Part shown: positions 26,046 through 34,035 of the stretch, piece after piece
Layout: the number at the start of each line of letters is the position of its first letter
Numbering within the stretch: the first letter of the stretch is position 1
The notes under the pieces: model-generated
What the model was told of the DNA's origin: nothing
Database searches by the model: none
Seen by the model: only the letters and a program-made list of their open reading frames with translations
Source of the DNA: Alcaligenes endophyticus
GTDB taxonomy: Bacteria > Pseudomonadota > Gammaproteobacteria > Burkholderiales > Burkholderiaceae_B
Length of the DNA: 64,000 nucleotides
Assembly: GCF_026344035.1 (NCBI RefSeq)
Contig: NZ_JAPKND010000005.1
Location: forward strand, 124,001-188,000
Direction of reading: 5' to 3'
Made by a program: the position numbers and the translations under genes

Positions 26046-26943
26046 TCAGCACCTCAGCGATCTGGTCGTGCCACTGATCGGCACCAGCACCACCCACCTG
26101 TATACGTAACCGACCGCCTAGACCATCCCACGCAGTGAGACTTGTCGTACTAGAGGCTTCCAGTGTGACTTTGGCAATGTATCGTGTCGCAAAGTGAGCG
26201 CGAAACTGGGGCTCTGAGATGTGGCACCAGTGCTCATCGGTCTTGCAATGACGTATTTCGCCGTGAAAATCGCCTTGTCCGGCCGCGCCCGCCAGGTGTA
26301 GAGAGCAGGCTGACAAGCCTGTAAGGCCGGCGATCCCCAGCGCAAGTGCACGTTGTGCTGGGCCGTTGTAGTAGGGCTTGGGTTTGCAGGGACGCTGGGT
26401 GATCAGTTTATTCAGTTGCTCTGTAGGCAAGACGATTTGTTGCTTTTGCCAATAAGGCCAAGCGAGTTCCTGTCCTTTTTTTGAGCGTAAAAATAGCTTC
26501 GCTAAAACCTTGCCCTCGTTATCGAAGAAATTAATGCTAACCGAATGGCCGCGGTGCGTGGTTTCTCTTGCTGCAAAGACGTAACTGCAACGATCCGTGT
26601 GATAGCTGACGGTTTGAGATTCATCAAATAGTCGAATGTAGTCTGTTTCTATCATGCTTTGTGCATGCATCACATGAATGCTAACGCCAAGTATATTTCT
26701 CTGTACGGCGAATAAACGGCGCCAATCATGTATGGGTTGCAGAAGCATCTGCATGGAGGGATGGGGGATCAAACAGTTCTCTGGCTGCGCTTGATGCATA
26801 GCATAATAAAGAGCCGCCTCAGGCACACCCAATAACTGTGCTGCCTGAGTGTGATGCAAATGTGGCTGCTGTTGCAGCAAAGTTTGGAACGCCGCCCAGA
26901 GCTCAAGTGGATCGCTCAACGTTGAGCATAATTTAAAATTCAT
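26032..26943 (-). CDS. hmuS: HmuS/HemS-like haemin-degrading factor
   Basis: A 303-residue cytoplasmic protein with two HemS-type repeats. The first is at about 65-185 (FDESQTVSYHTDRCSYVFAA, VSINFFDNEGKVLAKLFL). The second, at about 220-295, has HWCHISEPQFRAHFATRYIA and TTSLTAWDGLGGRLRIQVGG, aligned with the WLNVLDPxFNLHLR and VTSLExFDxxGxLI stretches of HemS. It is shorter and more diverged than the usual 345 residues. HemS-type proteins store or break down imported haem. ATG at 26943 is chosen for the GGGAG 7 bases upstream. It overlaps the receptor stop. Confidence 0.78.
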   Translation of the reverse strand: MNFKLCSTLSDPLELWAAFQTLLQQQPHLHHTQAAQLLGVPEAALYYAMHQAQPENCLIPHPSMQMLLQPIHDWRRLFAVQRNILGVSIHVMHAQSMIETDYIRLFDESQTVSYHTDRCSYVFAARETTHRGHSVSINFFDNEGKVLAKLFLRSKKGQELAWPYWQKQQIVLPTEQLNKLITQRPCKPKPYYNGPAQRALALGIAGLTGLSACSLHLAGAAGQGDFHGEIRHCKTDEHWCHISEPQFRAHFATRYIAKVTLEASSTTSLTAWDGLGGRLRIQVGGAGADQWHDQIAEVLNAKT

Positions 26944-28873
26944 AACGTACTCCCGCGTAGGCAAAGCGTGCTGGTGGGTCCATAGTGACGCCACGGGCCC
27001 CAAAGTTGATGGGCTGACGTTGGTTAAATAGATTGTCGATGCCCATATAAAGTTGCCACTGTCGTGTCAACTGATAACGTAGTTTCAGGTCCGTGCTACC
27101 GTAGCGGCTATTGAAGGGGGTGGCATTGCGTAAGCTGGGGTCCGCAGCATAGAAGTCAAAATAATGCCTATGATGAAGATTGGCTGTCCAGGGGCCATAT
27201 TGATATTGCACACTAAGGCGGGCAATTTGCCTTGCTAAGCCGCTTAAGCGTTCTTTCGTTTCTGCATCCCGTGCATCGAGATAGTCCCAGCCTGCTTGAA
27301 TGTTCCAATGCTCGCCTAACCGCCACTCGGTGCGTAGCTCGCCTCCACGCAAGACGGCCTTGTCTATATTGGTGTAAACATGGCGGCTGCGGACGCTAGG
27401 CGCGTCGCCTGATAGAGGAGGGCCAGCTACGGTGGCGACCAGATCATTGACACGGTTATCGAACACGCTCAATCCAACCTCACCCCACGCATGCTCATAC
27501 TGAAACGACAACTCCCAAGCACGGTTTTTCTCTGCCTTGAGGTTCGGATTGCCCACAATCAGGCTAGGTCCGCGGGTAAAGGTAGAGTATTGCTCTAGCA
27601 CGGTCGGTGCTCGGTACGCCTGACCGTAACCCAGCCGTACCAGATAAGAGCCTTGTTGAAATTGCAGGGCGGTGCGGGGTGTCACTTGCTGACCAAAATC
27701 GGTAAACTGGTCATAACGCAAACCAGTGAGTAAGGTCCAGTTTCGGTGCCAATGCCACTCGTCTTGAGCGTAAAGATAAAAGTTATCGCGTGTCGCCTGA
27801 CGTGTAATGGTGGTGATATCAATCTTGTCGTTAATCCACCCGGCGCCGTACGCTAATTGATGTTGGTCAATATCGCTTATACCCCGTAGCTGGGCTTGCC
27901 ATTGGTGATACAAGGTATCCTCAATCAACGGAAAACTGCGTGTGGTAGAGCCTTTGCTATGTCCATAAGCGATATCCGCTCGTAACTCAGTCGTTTGTAG
28001 TCGTTTTTCCCACGCCAGATTCGTAAACCAGCGCGTTTCTTTTTCATAAGCCTTGAAAGACTGTGGTGAACTTCTTGGGTTTGCGGCCGCAGTACGACTA
28101 GGGTAACGGTCGTGCTGATCCATGTACTCAAGGGTCCATAGCAAAGCTTGGGTATCATCCACATGCACCCCACCGTCATACGTAAAAAACTGCTGTTTAA
28201 GGTCACCAAGATCAGCGGGTACAGCATCTTTTTCGTACGAAAAACGGCGTCGATTTTTACTTTCCAAGCTTAGTTGATGACGTACACGCTCCGAGCCAAA
28301 ATGTAGCCCAGCTCGACCAATAAACGTGCCTCGCTGGCCATCGGCGGGCAGCGCTCCATATAAGGCCTCGACATGTCCGCCTTGGTCTTGATAGTCGAGT
28401 GCTGAGCGGGTCCAAATGTTGATGGCGCCGCCGGTTGCGTCAGCGCCGTAAAGGGCTGACATCGGGCCTCTTACAATGTCTACTTGGCGAATATTGTTGA
28501 GTTCTAACAAACCAGGGTTAATGCCAGCGTACTTGCCTGGGCGCCTTAAGCCATTAATCAGCAAAGCCCCTGGCCGCACACTAAACCCGCGTATCACCAC
28601 ACTATTATTAGACCCTTGGGCACGGGCATCAACTCCGCTTGCTTGAGTCAGAATTTGTGGCAAGCCTGTACCACTAAAAGACTGTATTTGCTCTTGCGTC
28701 AACACTTGAGTCGACGCGATAACGTCTTGAACCTTAGCTGACGAACCTCTGGCATTCACGACAATGGTAGGTAAGGTATCACTGCTTGCCTGCGCACCGT
28801 TCGGCGCAACGCATAGAGTACCCATGGCGAGATACAGGTGTACCCGCCACGTAAAGAAATTAACTGTTTTCAT
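26933..28873 (-). CDS. hmuR: TonB-dependent haem receptor
   Basis: A 646-residue outer-membrane receptor. Signal peptide to about residue 29. The plug domain (about 35-150) has VVIRGFSVRPGALLINGLRR and VRGPMSALYGADATGGAINI. The 22-strand barrel ends in YEF, the C-terminal aromatic of outer-membrane proteins. YRAP and GNPNL (FRAP/NPNL of haem receptors) lie near 420-445. It is the first gene of the receptor-HmuS-HmuT-HmuUV operon. I could not find a convincing Fur box in the 121 bases upstream. Confidence 0.9.
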   Translation of the reverse strand: MKTVNFFTWRVHLYLAMGTLCVAPNGAQASSDTLPTIVVNARGSSAKVQDVIASTQVLTQEQIQSFSGTGLPQILTQASGVDARAQGSNNSVVIRGFSVRPGALLINGLRRPGKYAGINPGLLELNNIRQVDIVRGPMSALYGADATGGAINIWTRSALDYQDQGGHVEALYGALPADGQRGTFIGRAGLHFGSERVRHQLSLESKNRRRFSYEKDAVPADLGDLKQQFFTYDGGVHVDDTQALLWTLEYMDQHDRYPSRTAAANPRSSPQSFKAYEKETRWFTNLAWEKRLQTTELRADIAYGHSKGSTTRSFPLIEDTLYHQWQAQLRGISDIDQHQLAYGAGWINDKIDITTITRQATRDNFYLYAQDEWHWHRNWTLLTGLRYDQFTDFGQQVTPRTALQFQQGSYLVRLGYGQAYRAPTVLEQYSTFTRGPSLIVGNPNLKAEKNRAWELSFQYEHAWGEVGLSVFDNRVNDLVATVAGPPLSGDAPSVRSRHVYTNIDKAVLRGGELRTEWRLGEHWNIQAGWDYLDARDAETKERLSGLARQIARLSVQYQYGPWTANLHHRHYFDFYAADPSLRNATPFNSRYGSTDLKLRYQLTRQWQLYMGIDNLFNQRQPINFGARGVTMDPPARFAYAGVRYEF

Positions 28874-28994
28874 TCGCTCGTAAGTTCACTAGTGCGCATG
28901 CGGTCTAGGCGTATCCAAAACACGCGAGTAGACGCGACAATGCCTTAGCAGGCGCGTGCGCAATTAAATATAGAATAGGGAAGGGGTGTGTGAA

Positions 28995-29426
28995 CTACAC
29001 GAGGGGAGGGGCACGAGGGCCTAGAGGGGGGCCTGCATGTAAGGTATCAACGGGTGGGGCTTGTGATTCAGGTAAGACGAAGCGTACATCGGGCAAGCGT
29101 AGATCGCTAAGCTCGATGGGGACAGCCAGAATAGCGTCCACATTCGCTAGCTGAAAAGGGCAGGTATGTATACTTCCGGCCTGCTCAGTAGAGTGCGAGG
29201 TGTCGTCTTGCAAAGACTGCAAAAACTGCTCGAAAGCGACGGATTGTGTTCCAGCAGGAAGGCAAAAGCTCAGCGATAACGGGCTCGTTTCAGACTGCGC
29301 GCTTTGAGTAGGCATGTAGCCGTTCGGTATCAGCGCCCGCAAACAAAAAGCCAGCAGACTGAAGCAGAATAATAGCTGCCAAAGTCTATCTGATTTGCGT
29401 GCCGTAACGAGAAGGAAACGATTCAT
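28995..29426 (-). CDS. DUF2946 family protein
   Basis: A 143-residue protein with one N-terminal hydrophobic segment (LLFCFSLLAFCLRALIP, about 18-34). It shows the DUF2946 pattern: LRALIPNGYMP, then a mid CPF motif (HTCPFQLA), and GPPLGPRAPP at the end. Members are small membrane-anchored or exported proteins often found beside TonB receptors or copper genes. Function is unknown. It lies upstream of hmuR on the same strand, with 121 bases between, so it may or may not share a promoter. Confidence 0.75.
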   Translation of the reverse strand: MNRFLLVTARKSDRLWQLLFCFSLLAFCLRALIPNGYMPTQSAQSETSPLSLSFCLPAGTQSVAFEQFLQSLQDDTSHSTEQAGSIHTCPFQLANVDAILAVPIELSDLRLPDVRFVLPESQAPPVDTLHAGPPLGPRAPPLV

Positions 29427-29538
29427 GCCTGCGTTTGAAAGAGTACTAGTAGGCTAAACGAAAAGCGCTTAGGATACCTTAATTCCACTGCACAAGTATA
29501 TGCCAAGCTGCACGTTGCATGTAACGGATGATGGTCGT

Positions 29539-29554
29539 ACTATAAGTGCATAGT
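29539..29554. promoter_or_regulatory. Candidate operator of the mazE-mazF operon
   Basis: ACTAT (29539-29543) and ATAGT (29550-29554) form a 5-bp dyad ending just before the ribosome site of the antitoxin gene. Toxin-antitoxin operons are usually self-repressed by such a site. Short arms make this weak. Confidence 0.25.
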
Positions 29555-29567
29555 GACGGAGGTACGG

Positions 29568-29786
29568 ATGGCAAACGTAAACGCAAGAGTTCAGAAACAC
29601 AGGGATTCGCTTCGGCAGGCAGGGTTGCGCCCGGTACAGCTTTGGGTACCTGACACACGTCGGCCGGATTTTGCGGCGGAATGCCGCCGTCAGGCGCTGC
29701 GGGTAGCAAAGGCAGATAAAACTGACGTGGATACAGAGCTTTTGATGGATGAGACTCTGGCTGACCTTGATGGCTGGACAGAATGA
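29568..29786 (+). CDS. MazE-like antitoxin (DUF3018 type)
   Basis: A 72-residue protein: VQKHRDSLRQAGLRPVQLWVPD at the N-terminus is the DUF3018/MazE-like DNA-binding part, then RRPDFAAECRRQALRVA, and an acidic tail (VDTELLMDETLADLDGW) that should bind the toxin. GGAGG lies 5 bases before ATG at 29568. The toxin gene overlaps by 4 bases, so expression is coupled. It neutralises the MazF/PemK protein and probably represses the operon. Confidence 0.85.
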   Translation: MANVNARVQKHRDSLRQAGLRPVQLWVPDTRRPDFAAECRRQALRVAKADKTDVDTELLMDETLADLDGWTE

Positions 29787-30109
29787 GGCGTGGAGATCTA
29801 GTTACTGTTGCGATGCAAGGGGATTTTGGAAAGCCTCGGCCTGCGTTAGTTATTCAAGCGGATTTATTCGCTGCGCATTCGTCAGTGACGGTACTTCCCG
29901 TGAGCAGCACAATGGTGAACGCACCCTTATTGCGTATTAGCATTCAGCCAGACTCCGAGAATGGTTTACAAAAACCATCACAAGTCATGATCGATAAGGC
30001 ATTGACGGTTAAACGGGATAAGCTTGGCCAAGCCTTTGGATCTGTTAACGCTGATACGTTGGTGGAAATTGAACGGTGCCTCGCTGTTTTCTTGGGAATC
30101 GCTAAGTAA
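29783..30109 (+). CDS. PemK/MazF family endoribonuclease toxin
   Basis: A 108-residue toxin. RRGDLVTVAMQGDFGKPRPALVIQ (residues 2-25) carries the RGD and KPRPALV motifs of MazF/PemK. VTVLPVSST follows, and then PSQVMIDKALTVKRDKLGQ near 66-84, the dimer and RNA-binding region. It cuts mRNA at short sequences when free of antitoxin. It is intact, so the pair should be functional. Confidence 0.9.
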   Translation: MRRGDLVTVAMQGDFGKPRPALVIQADLFAAHSSVTVLPVSSTMVNAPLLRISIQPDSENGLQKPSQVMIDKALTVKRDKLGQAFGSVNADTLVEIERCLAVFLGIAK

Positions 30110-30179
30110 TACGGACAGTCATGCACAAGACTGCTGAACAGGCTCGTTTTCCTCCCTCGAGGACGGCTGCGAAAAATCG

Positions 30180-30195
30180 CATAATGTATATTATG
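30180..30195. promoter_or_regulatory. Palindrome upstream of cytochrome pair
   Basis: CATAAT (30180-30185) and ATTATG (30190-30195) are perfect inverted arms with a 4-base GTAT centre. The role is unknown. It may be a regulator site for the cytochrome operon or only AT-rich chance. Confidence 0.25.
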
Positions 30196-30285
30196 TAAAG
30201 TCGAATAATGACTGAGTAATATGCGTCTCCTCCATCGGTTATAGATCTACAGAATAATTCAGCTATATACTTATCTATATAACGC

Positions 30286-30299
30286 TTGAGGTATATCAA
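30286..30299. promoter_or_regulatory. Candidate FNR/ANR box
   Basis: TTGAG-GTAT-ATCAA matches the FNR/ANR consensus TTGAT-N4-ATCAA at 9 of 10 positions. If it sat at -41.5, transcription would start near 30334, which agrees with translation from 30346 or 30400 and not from ATG 30331. Confidence 0.5.
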
Positions 30300-30399
30300 A
30301 CCTACTTCAAAGACATAAAGCTTCTAAGTCATGGAGTTCTTTATCATGAGGCGTAAGCGTTTTTTCTGTTCCCGATGTTTTAGCGATGAGAACTTTGCT

Positions 30400-31749
30400 A
30401 TGAAATTCTGGCCTAAAGCCCTTGTTTTTGCCTGTGCGGCACTGGGGGTTGCCTATGGTGGTTCGCAGTGGATAGTGTCGGCACGACAGGCTGACCAAAC
30501 AGCCGATGCCACTGATCTGAATGACCAAACCTTAATCAGCCAAGGAGCCTATGTTTCCAGAACGGCTGATTGTGTAGCCTGTCATACGACGCCTGGCGGC
30601 AAACCCTATGCAGGCGGTTTGGCAATGCAAACCCCGTTGGGAGCTATTTATTCCACTAATATCACGCCCGACACCGAGACCGGTATCGGAAAATACACTC
30701 TGCGTGACTTTAAAACGGCAGTGCAACACGGAGTACGCCCTGACGGCGCTCCACTCTATCCGGCCATGCCCTACCCGTCTTATGCAATCATGACTGACGC
30801 TGAGATGGAAGCTTTGTACGCCTACTTCATGAAAGGTGTCGAGCCAGTTAAGCAGGAAAATAGCCCACCTACTTTGCCTAAGCCCTTCCAAATGCGATGG
30901 ACCGTGGCTTTTTGGCAGTTCTTGTTTGCCCCCACTCATCAGCAGTTTGTTAATTATGATGATAAAGATGCTGTGTTAAACCGCGGCGCATACTTAGTGG
31001 AAGGCCCTGGGCATTGTGGCGCCTGCCATACTCCCCGAGGCGTAGGTTATCAAGAGTTGGCGCTAAGTTTGCGTCAGGGTGACGATTATTTATCCGGTGC
31101 TGTTATTGATGGCTGGCGTGCTAAAAGCTTACGCGGTGAAGGCCGTGGCCTGGCCAGTTGGAGCGAGGCCGAGTTAGTCGATTTCTTCGCTACCGGCCGC
31201 ACCGACAAAGTAGCTGCCTTTGGCGCCATGTCTGATGTAGTCGAGCACAGCACGCAGCACATGACTTCCGCCGACCAACACGCTATGGCCGCCTACCTGA
31301 AATCGTTGCCACCGGTGCAAGGGCGTGATCCTGTTATCCCTAAACAAGAAGACAAAACGACTGCAGCCCTGCTCGACGGGCAGTATGTATCGCGCGGTGC
31401 TTGGTTGTATATGGAGCATTGCGTAAGTTGCCACCGTGCTGATGGTAAAGGCGTTGCTCGTATATTCCCTGCGCTAGCAGGTAACTCAGCCGTGTTCGCT
31501 AATAATCCCCAGTCCGTCATTCAGGTTACGTTGGAAGGTGGGAAAATGCCTCACAATGAAGCGGATGCGATGGCTTTTACTATGCCCGCTTTCCGTCATC
31601 TTAGTGATGAGGATATCGCCGAACTGGTGACGTATATACGCAGCAATTGGACTAACCAAGCGCCCGCTGTCGATGCGTCTGAGGTGGCACATATCCGCCA
31701 ATTCGTGAATCAGAAAGCACCTAATATTCTACCCGCAGGAGCCCAATAA
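30400..31749 (+). CDS. Tri-haem c-type cytochrome (AdhB/gluconate dehydrogenase subunit-like)
   Basis: A 449-residue exported cytochrome with signal anchor at about 5-27 and three CxxCH sites: CVACH at 58-62, CGACH at 206-210, CVSCH at 341-345. This three-domain layout is that of the cytochrome subunits of membrane alcohol, gluconate and aldehyde dehydrogenases, which pass electrons to quinone or oxidases. No dehydrogenase catalytic subunit is beside it. The partner gene overlaps (ATG at 31749) and encodes a TsdA-like protein. ATG 30346, with GGAG upstream, is an alternative start that adds 18 residues. Confidence 0.87.
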   Translation: MKFWPKALVFACAALGVAYGGSQWIVSARQADQTADATDLNDQTLISQGAYVSRTADCVACHTTPGGKPYAGGLAMQTPLGAIYSTNITPDTETGIGKYTLRDFKTAVQHGVRPDGAPLYPAMPYPSYAIMTDAEMEALYAYFMKGVEPVKQENSPPTLPKPFQMRWTVAFWQFLFAPTHQQFVNYDDKDAVLNRGAYLVEGPGHCGACHTPRGVGYQELALSLRQGDDYLSGAVIDGWRAKSLRGEGRGLASWSEAELVDFFATGRTDKVAAFGAMSDVVEHSTQHMTSADQHAMAAYLKSLPPVQGRDPVIPKQEDKTTAALLDGQYVSRGAWLYMEHCVSCHRADGKGVARIFPALAGNSAVFANNPQSVIQVTLEGGKMPHNEADAMAFTMPAFRHLSDEDIAELVTYIRSNWTNQAPAVDASEVAHIRQFVNQKAPNILPAGAQ

Positions 31750-32663
31750 TGCCTAAGTCTATAAAAGTTCTGGGTATTTCGGCCTTGGTGCTAGCCTTAA
31801 CCGCAGTAGTCGCCTATGCCGTCGTGTCTAAACCCGCTCGAACAGGGGAAAACTTGAAAAGTTATCCAATTATCGACAAGGCGAGCAAGGCTGTCGTGGG
31901 TCACTACCAAATCCCGCGGGACACGGATATTTCGAATGAAGCGAATGCCGAGCAAATTCTGTATGGTAAGCGCTTGCTCAATGAAACAAGGCGTTTATTG
32001 CCTAATAATGTGGGCTCCATGATGAACTGTAATAGTTGTCATGTCTCACAAGGTAAAGCCGAGTTTGGGGCGCACTATATCAATAGTTATTACAGCTATC
32101 CTAAAGTTATGCCTCGAGCAGGCAAAGAAATCAATCTGGCTGGACGTATCAACGGCTGTTTCCAGCGCTCAATGAATGGGAAACCATTACCTGTGGATTC
32201 GGCAGAAATGACGGCTATGCTGGCGTATATGAAATGGTTAGCCACCGGAGTTGAGGCGGGGCAATATGTGGACATTCCCATTGCGGGAGACATAGACGAG
32301 AGCCTAGTACCCAATCCTGAGCGCGGTAAACGACTGTATGCAGCGCAGTGTGCCACTTGTCACGGCACTGAGGGTGAAGGTATCAAGGACGAGCGCGGTC
32401 ATATCGTTTTCCCACCGCTTTGGGGCGATGAGTCCTTTAATATCGGCGCAGGAATGGCCCGAACCTATAAAGCAGCCGCTTTCATCAAATACAATATGCC
32501 CATGAGCGTCAGCACGCACGGTGCGTGGGGCCAGGGCGGCGTACTGAACGACCAAGACGCGGTAGATATTGCCGAGTTCTTCACCCACATGCCCAGACCA
32601 GACTTCCCAGCCAAAGTTAACGACTGGCCTAACGGGAAAAAACCCAAGGATGCGCGCTACTAG
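31749..32663 (+). CDS. Di-haem c-type cytochrome, TsdA-like (thiosulfate dehydrogenase/tetrathionate reductase family)
   Basis: A 304-residue protein with an N-terminal membrane segment (about 6-26) and two haem sites, CNSCH at 94-98 and CATCH at 201-205. Between them, RINGCFQRSMNGKPLP (about 133-148) followed by EMTAMLAYMKWL is the TsdA signature. The Cys at about 137 corresponds to the unusual Cys haem ligand of TsdA. TsdA joins two thiosulfates into tetrathionate or does the reverse. It is translationally coupled to the tri-haem gene, which is the probable electron partner. Substrate is inferred from family. Confidence 0.8.
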   Translation: MPKSIKVLGISALVLALTAVVAYAVVSKPARTGENLKSYPIIDKASKAVVGHYQIPRDTDISNEANAEQILYGKRLLNETRRLLPNNVGSMMNCNSCHVSQGKAEFGAHYINSYYSYPKVMPRAGKEINLAGRINGCFQRSMNGKPLPVDSAEMTAMLAYMKWLATGVEAGQYVDIPIAGDIDESLVPNPERGKRLYAAQCATCHGTEGEGIKDERGHIVFPPLWGDESFNIGAGMARTYKAAAFIKYNMPMSVSTHGAWGQGGVLNDQDAVDIAEFFTHMPRPDFPAKVNDWPNGKKPKDARY

Positions 32664-32681
32664 TTTAGCTGTCGCCTGATC

Positions 32682-32707
32682 ACTGGCCGCTTTGCAAAGC
32701 GGCCAGT
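32682..32707. terminator. Perfect 26-bp palindrome after the cytochrome operon
   Basis: ACTGGCCGCTTTG (32682-32694) is followed directly by its exact reverse complement (32695-32707). In RNA it would fold into a very stable hairpin 19 bases after the stop, so a terminator or 3'-end stabiliser is likely. No T run follows. Confidence 0.5.
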
Positions 32708-32933
32708 ATAGACTCCCCCGCTCTTTCCCGCGCCAGCCTAGCGTTAAACGGCCATTTATCCAAGGCTGCTCTGTATCGTATAAAGCATAAACAAGTAGCA
32801 CTCCCCCCCTATTTTACATAGCACCTTACAAGCGCTACAGTAGATCGGGCATTTCTGCTGCCATGGCTGTCCTGTACACTCAGGGCATATCTTGTTTATC
32901 TTAGGCTCAAAGGGCCTGTGTATGGAGTTGCCG

Positions 32934-33953
32934 ATGAAAGCCGTAGGTTTTACTCAAAATCTTCCCATTTCTGACCCCCTGTCTTTACTTGATTTGGATT
33001 TACCACGGCCTGTCTTGCGTGATCGAGATCTATTAGTTCAGGTGCAGGCCATATCCGTTAATCCAGTTGACACAAAAATACGTCGCAATAGGCCGGTAAC
33101 CGCCGGTGAATATCAGGTGCTGGGATGGGACGTTTGTGGCATCGTGCAGGAAATTGGCCCCGCGGTGAGCTTATTTAAGCCAGGTGATAGGGTTTGGTAT
33201 GCAGGCGCTATCGATCGCCCTGGTGCGAATAGCCAATGGCATGCGGTTGATGAACGTATCGTTGCATTAGCGCCTACCAGCCTCAGTGATCCCCAAGCCG
33301 CTGCCCTGCCCTTGACCGGAATTACCGCGTGGGAACTGTTATTTGATCGTTTGCAAGTGAGCCGATCTGCCGATGCGCCCGCCAAAACCTTATTAATTGT
33401 GGGAGCCGCAGGTGGTGTAGGGTCAATTCTCGTGCAATTAGCCGCTAAATTAACCTCGTTAACGGTCATTGCCACAGCATCACGCCCTGAAACACAAGCG
33501 TGGGTAAAACAATTAGGTGCGCATCATGTTATTGATCACAGCAAGCCTTTATCACAAGAGCTCAAAGCTCTAGGCTATCCGAGTGTAGACTTGGTCGCCA
33601 GCCTGACTCAAACCGATCAGCACGTAAGCGAACTGGCGGTTAGTATCGCCCCACAAGGAAAACTAGCTTTAATTGACGACCCCACCACATTCGACATTAA
33701 GCTATTTAAAAGCAAATCAGTGTCGATTCACTGGGAGTTTATGTACACCCGTTCCATGTATCAAACCGCCGACATGCAGGCGCAACACGAACTGCTAACA
33801 GAGTTGGCTGAGCTGGTGGATAAAGGCGTGCTAAAGACCACTTTGGGCCAACATTTGGGTAGCATTAATGCCAACAATCTGCGTCATGCCCATACATTAT
33901 TAGAAAGCGGCACTACTCAGGGCAAGCTGGTGCTGGAAGGCTGGCGAGAGTAA
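32934..33953 (+). CDS. Zinc-type alcohol dehydrogenase-like MDR protein (quinone oxidoreductase-like)
   Basis: A 339-residue medium-chain dehydrogenase/reductase. GroES-like domain residues 1-130 (AISVNPVDTKIRRN, GWDVCGIVQEIGPAVSLFKPGDRV), NADPH-binding Rossmann fold with IVGAAGGVGSILVQLAA at about 147-163. The ligands for catalytic zinc are absent, so it belongs with the zinc-free quinone/enone reductases. It probably reduces quinones or alpha,beta-unsaturated carbonyls with NADPH. GGAG at 32924-32927 precedes ATG 32934, although ATG 32922 is in frame. Confidence 0.87.
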   Translation: MKAVGFTQNLPISDPLSLLDLDLPRPVLRDRDLLVQVQAISVNPVDTKIRRNRPVTAGEYQVLGWDVCGIVQEIGPAVSLFKPGDRVWYAGAIDRPGANSQWHAVDERIVALAPTSLSDPQAAALPLTGITAWELLFDRLQVSRSADAPAKTLLIVGAAGGVGSILVQLAAKLTSLTVIATASRPETQAWVKQLGAHHVIDHSKPLSQELKALGYPSVDLVASLTQTDQHVSELAVSIAPQGKLALIDDPTTFDIKLFKSKSVSIHWEFMYTRSMYQTADMQAQHELLTELAELVDKGVLKTTLGQHLGSINANNLRHAHTLLESGTTQGKLVLEGWRE

Positions 33954-34035
33954 GCGCCTGCGCCGTTTAGTTTTTCTGCCTCGATTCTGCAGTTGCCCGT
34001 TATAGTAAGCATATTTTAATACGACGGGCAGCATT

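Noticed and set aside
28874-28994. Fur box for the haem operon
   Set aside because: The AT-rich patch (ATTAAATATAGAAT) has no 7-1-7 symmetry of GATAAT-type half sites, so no Fur site is claimed.
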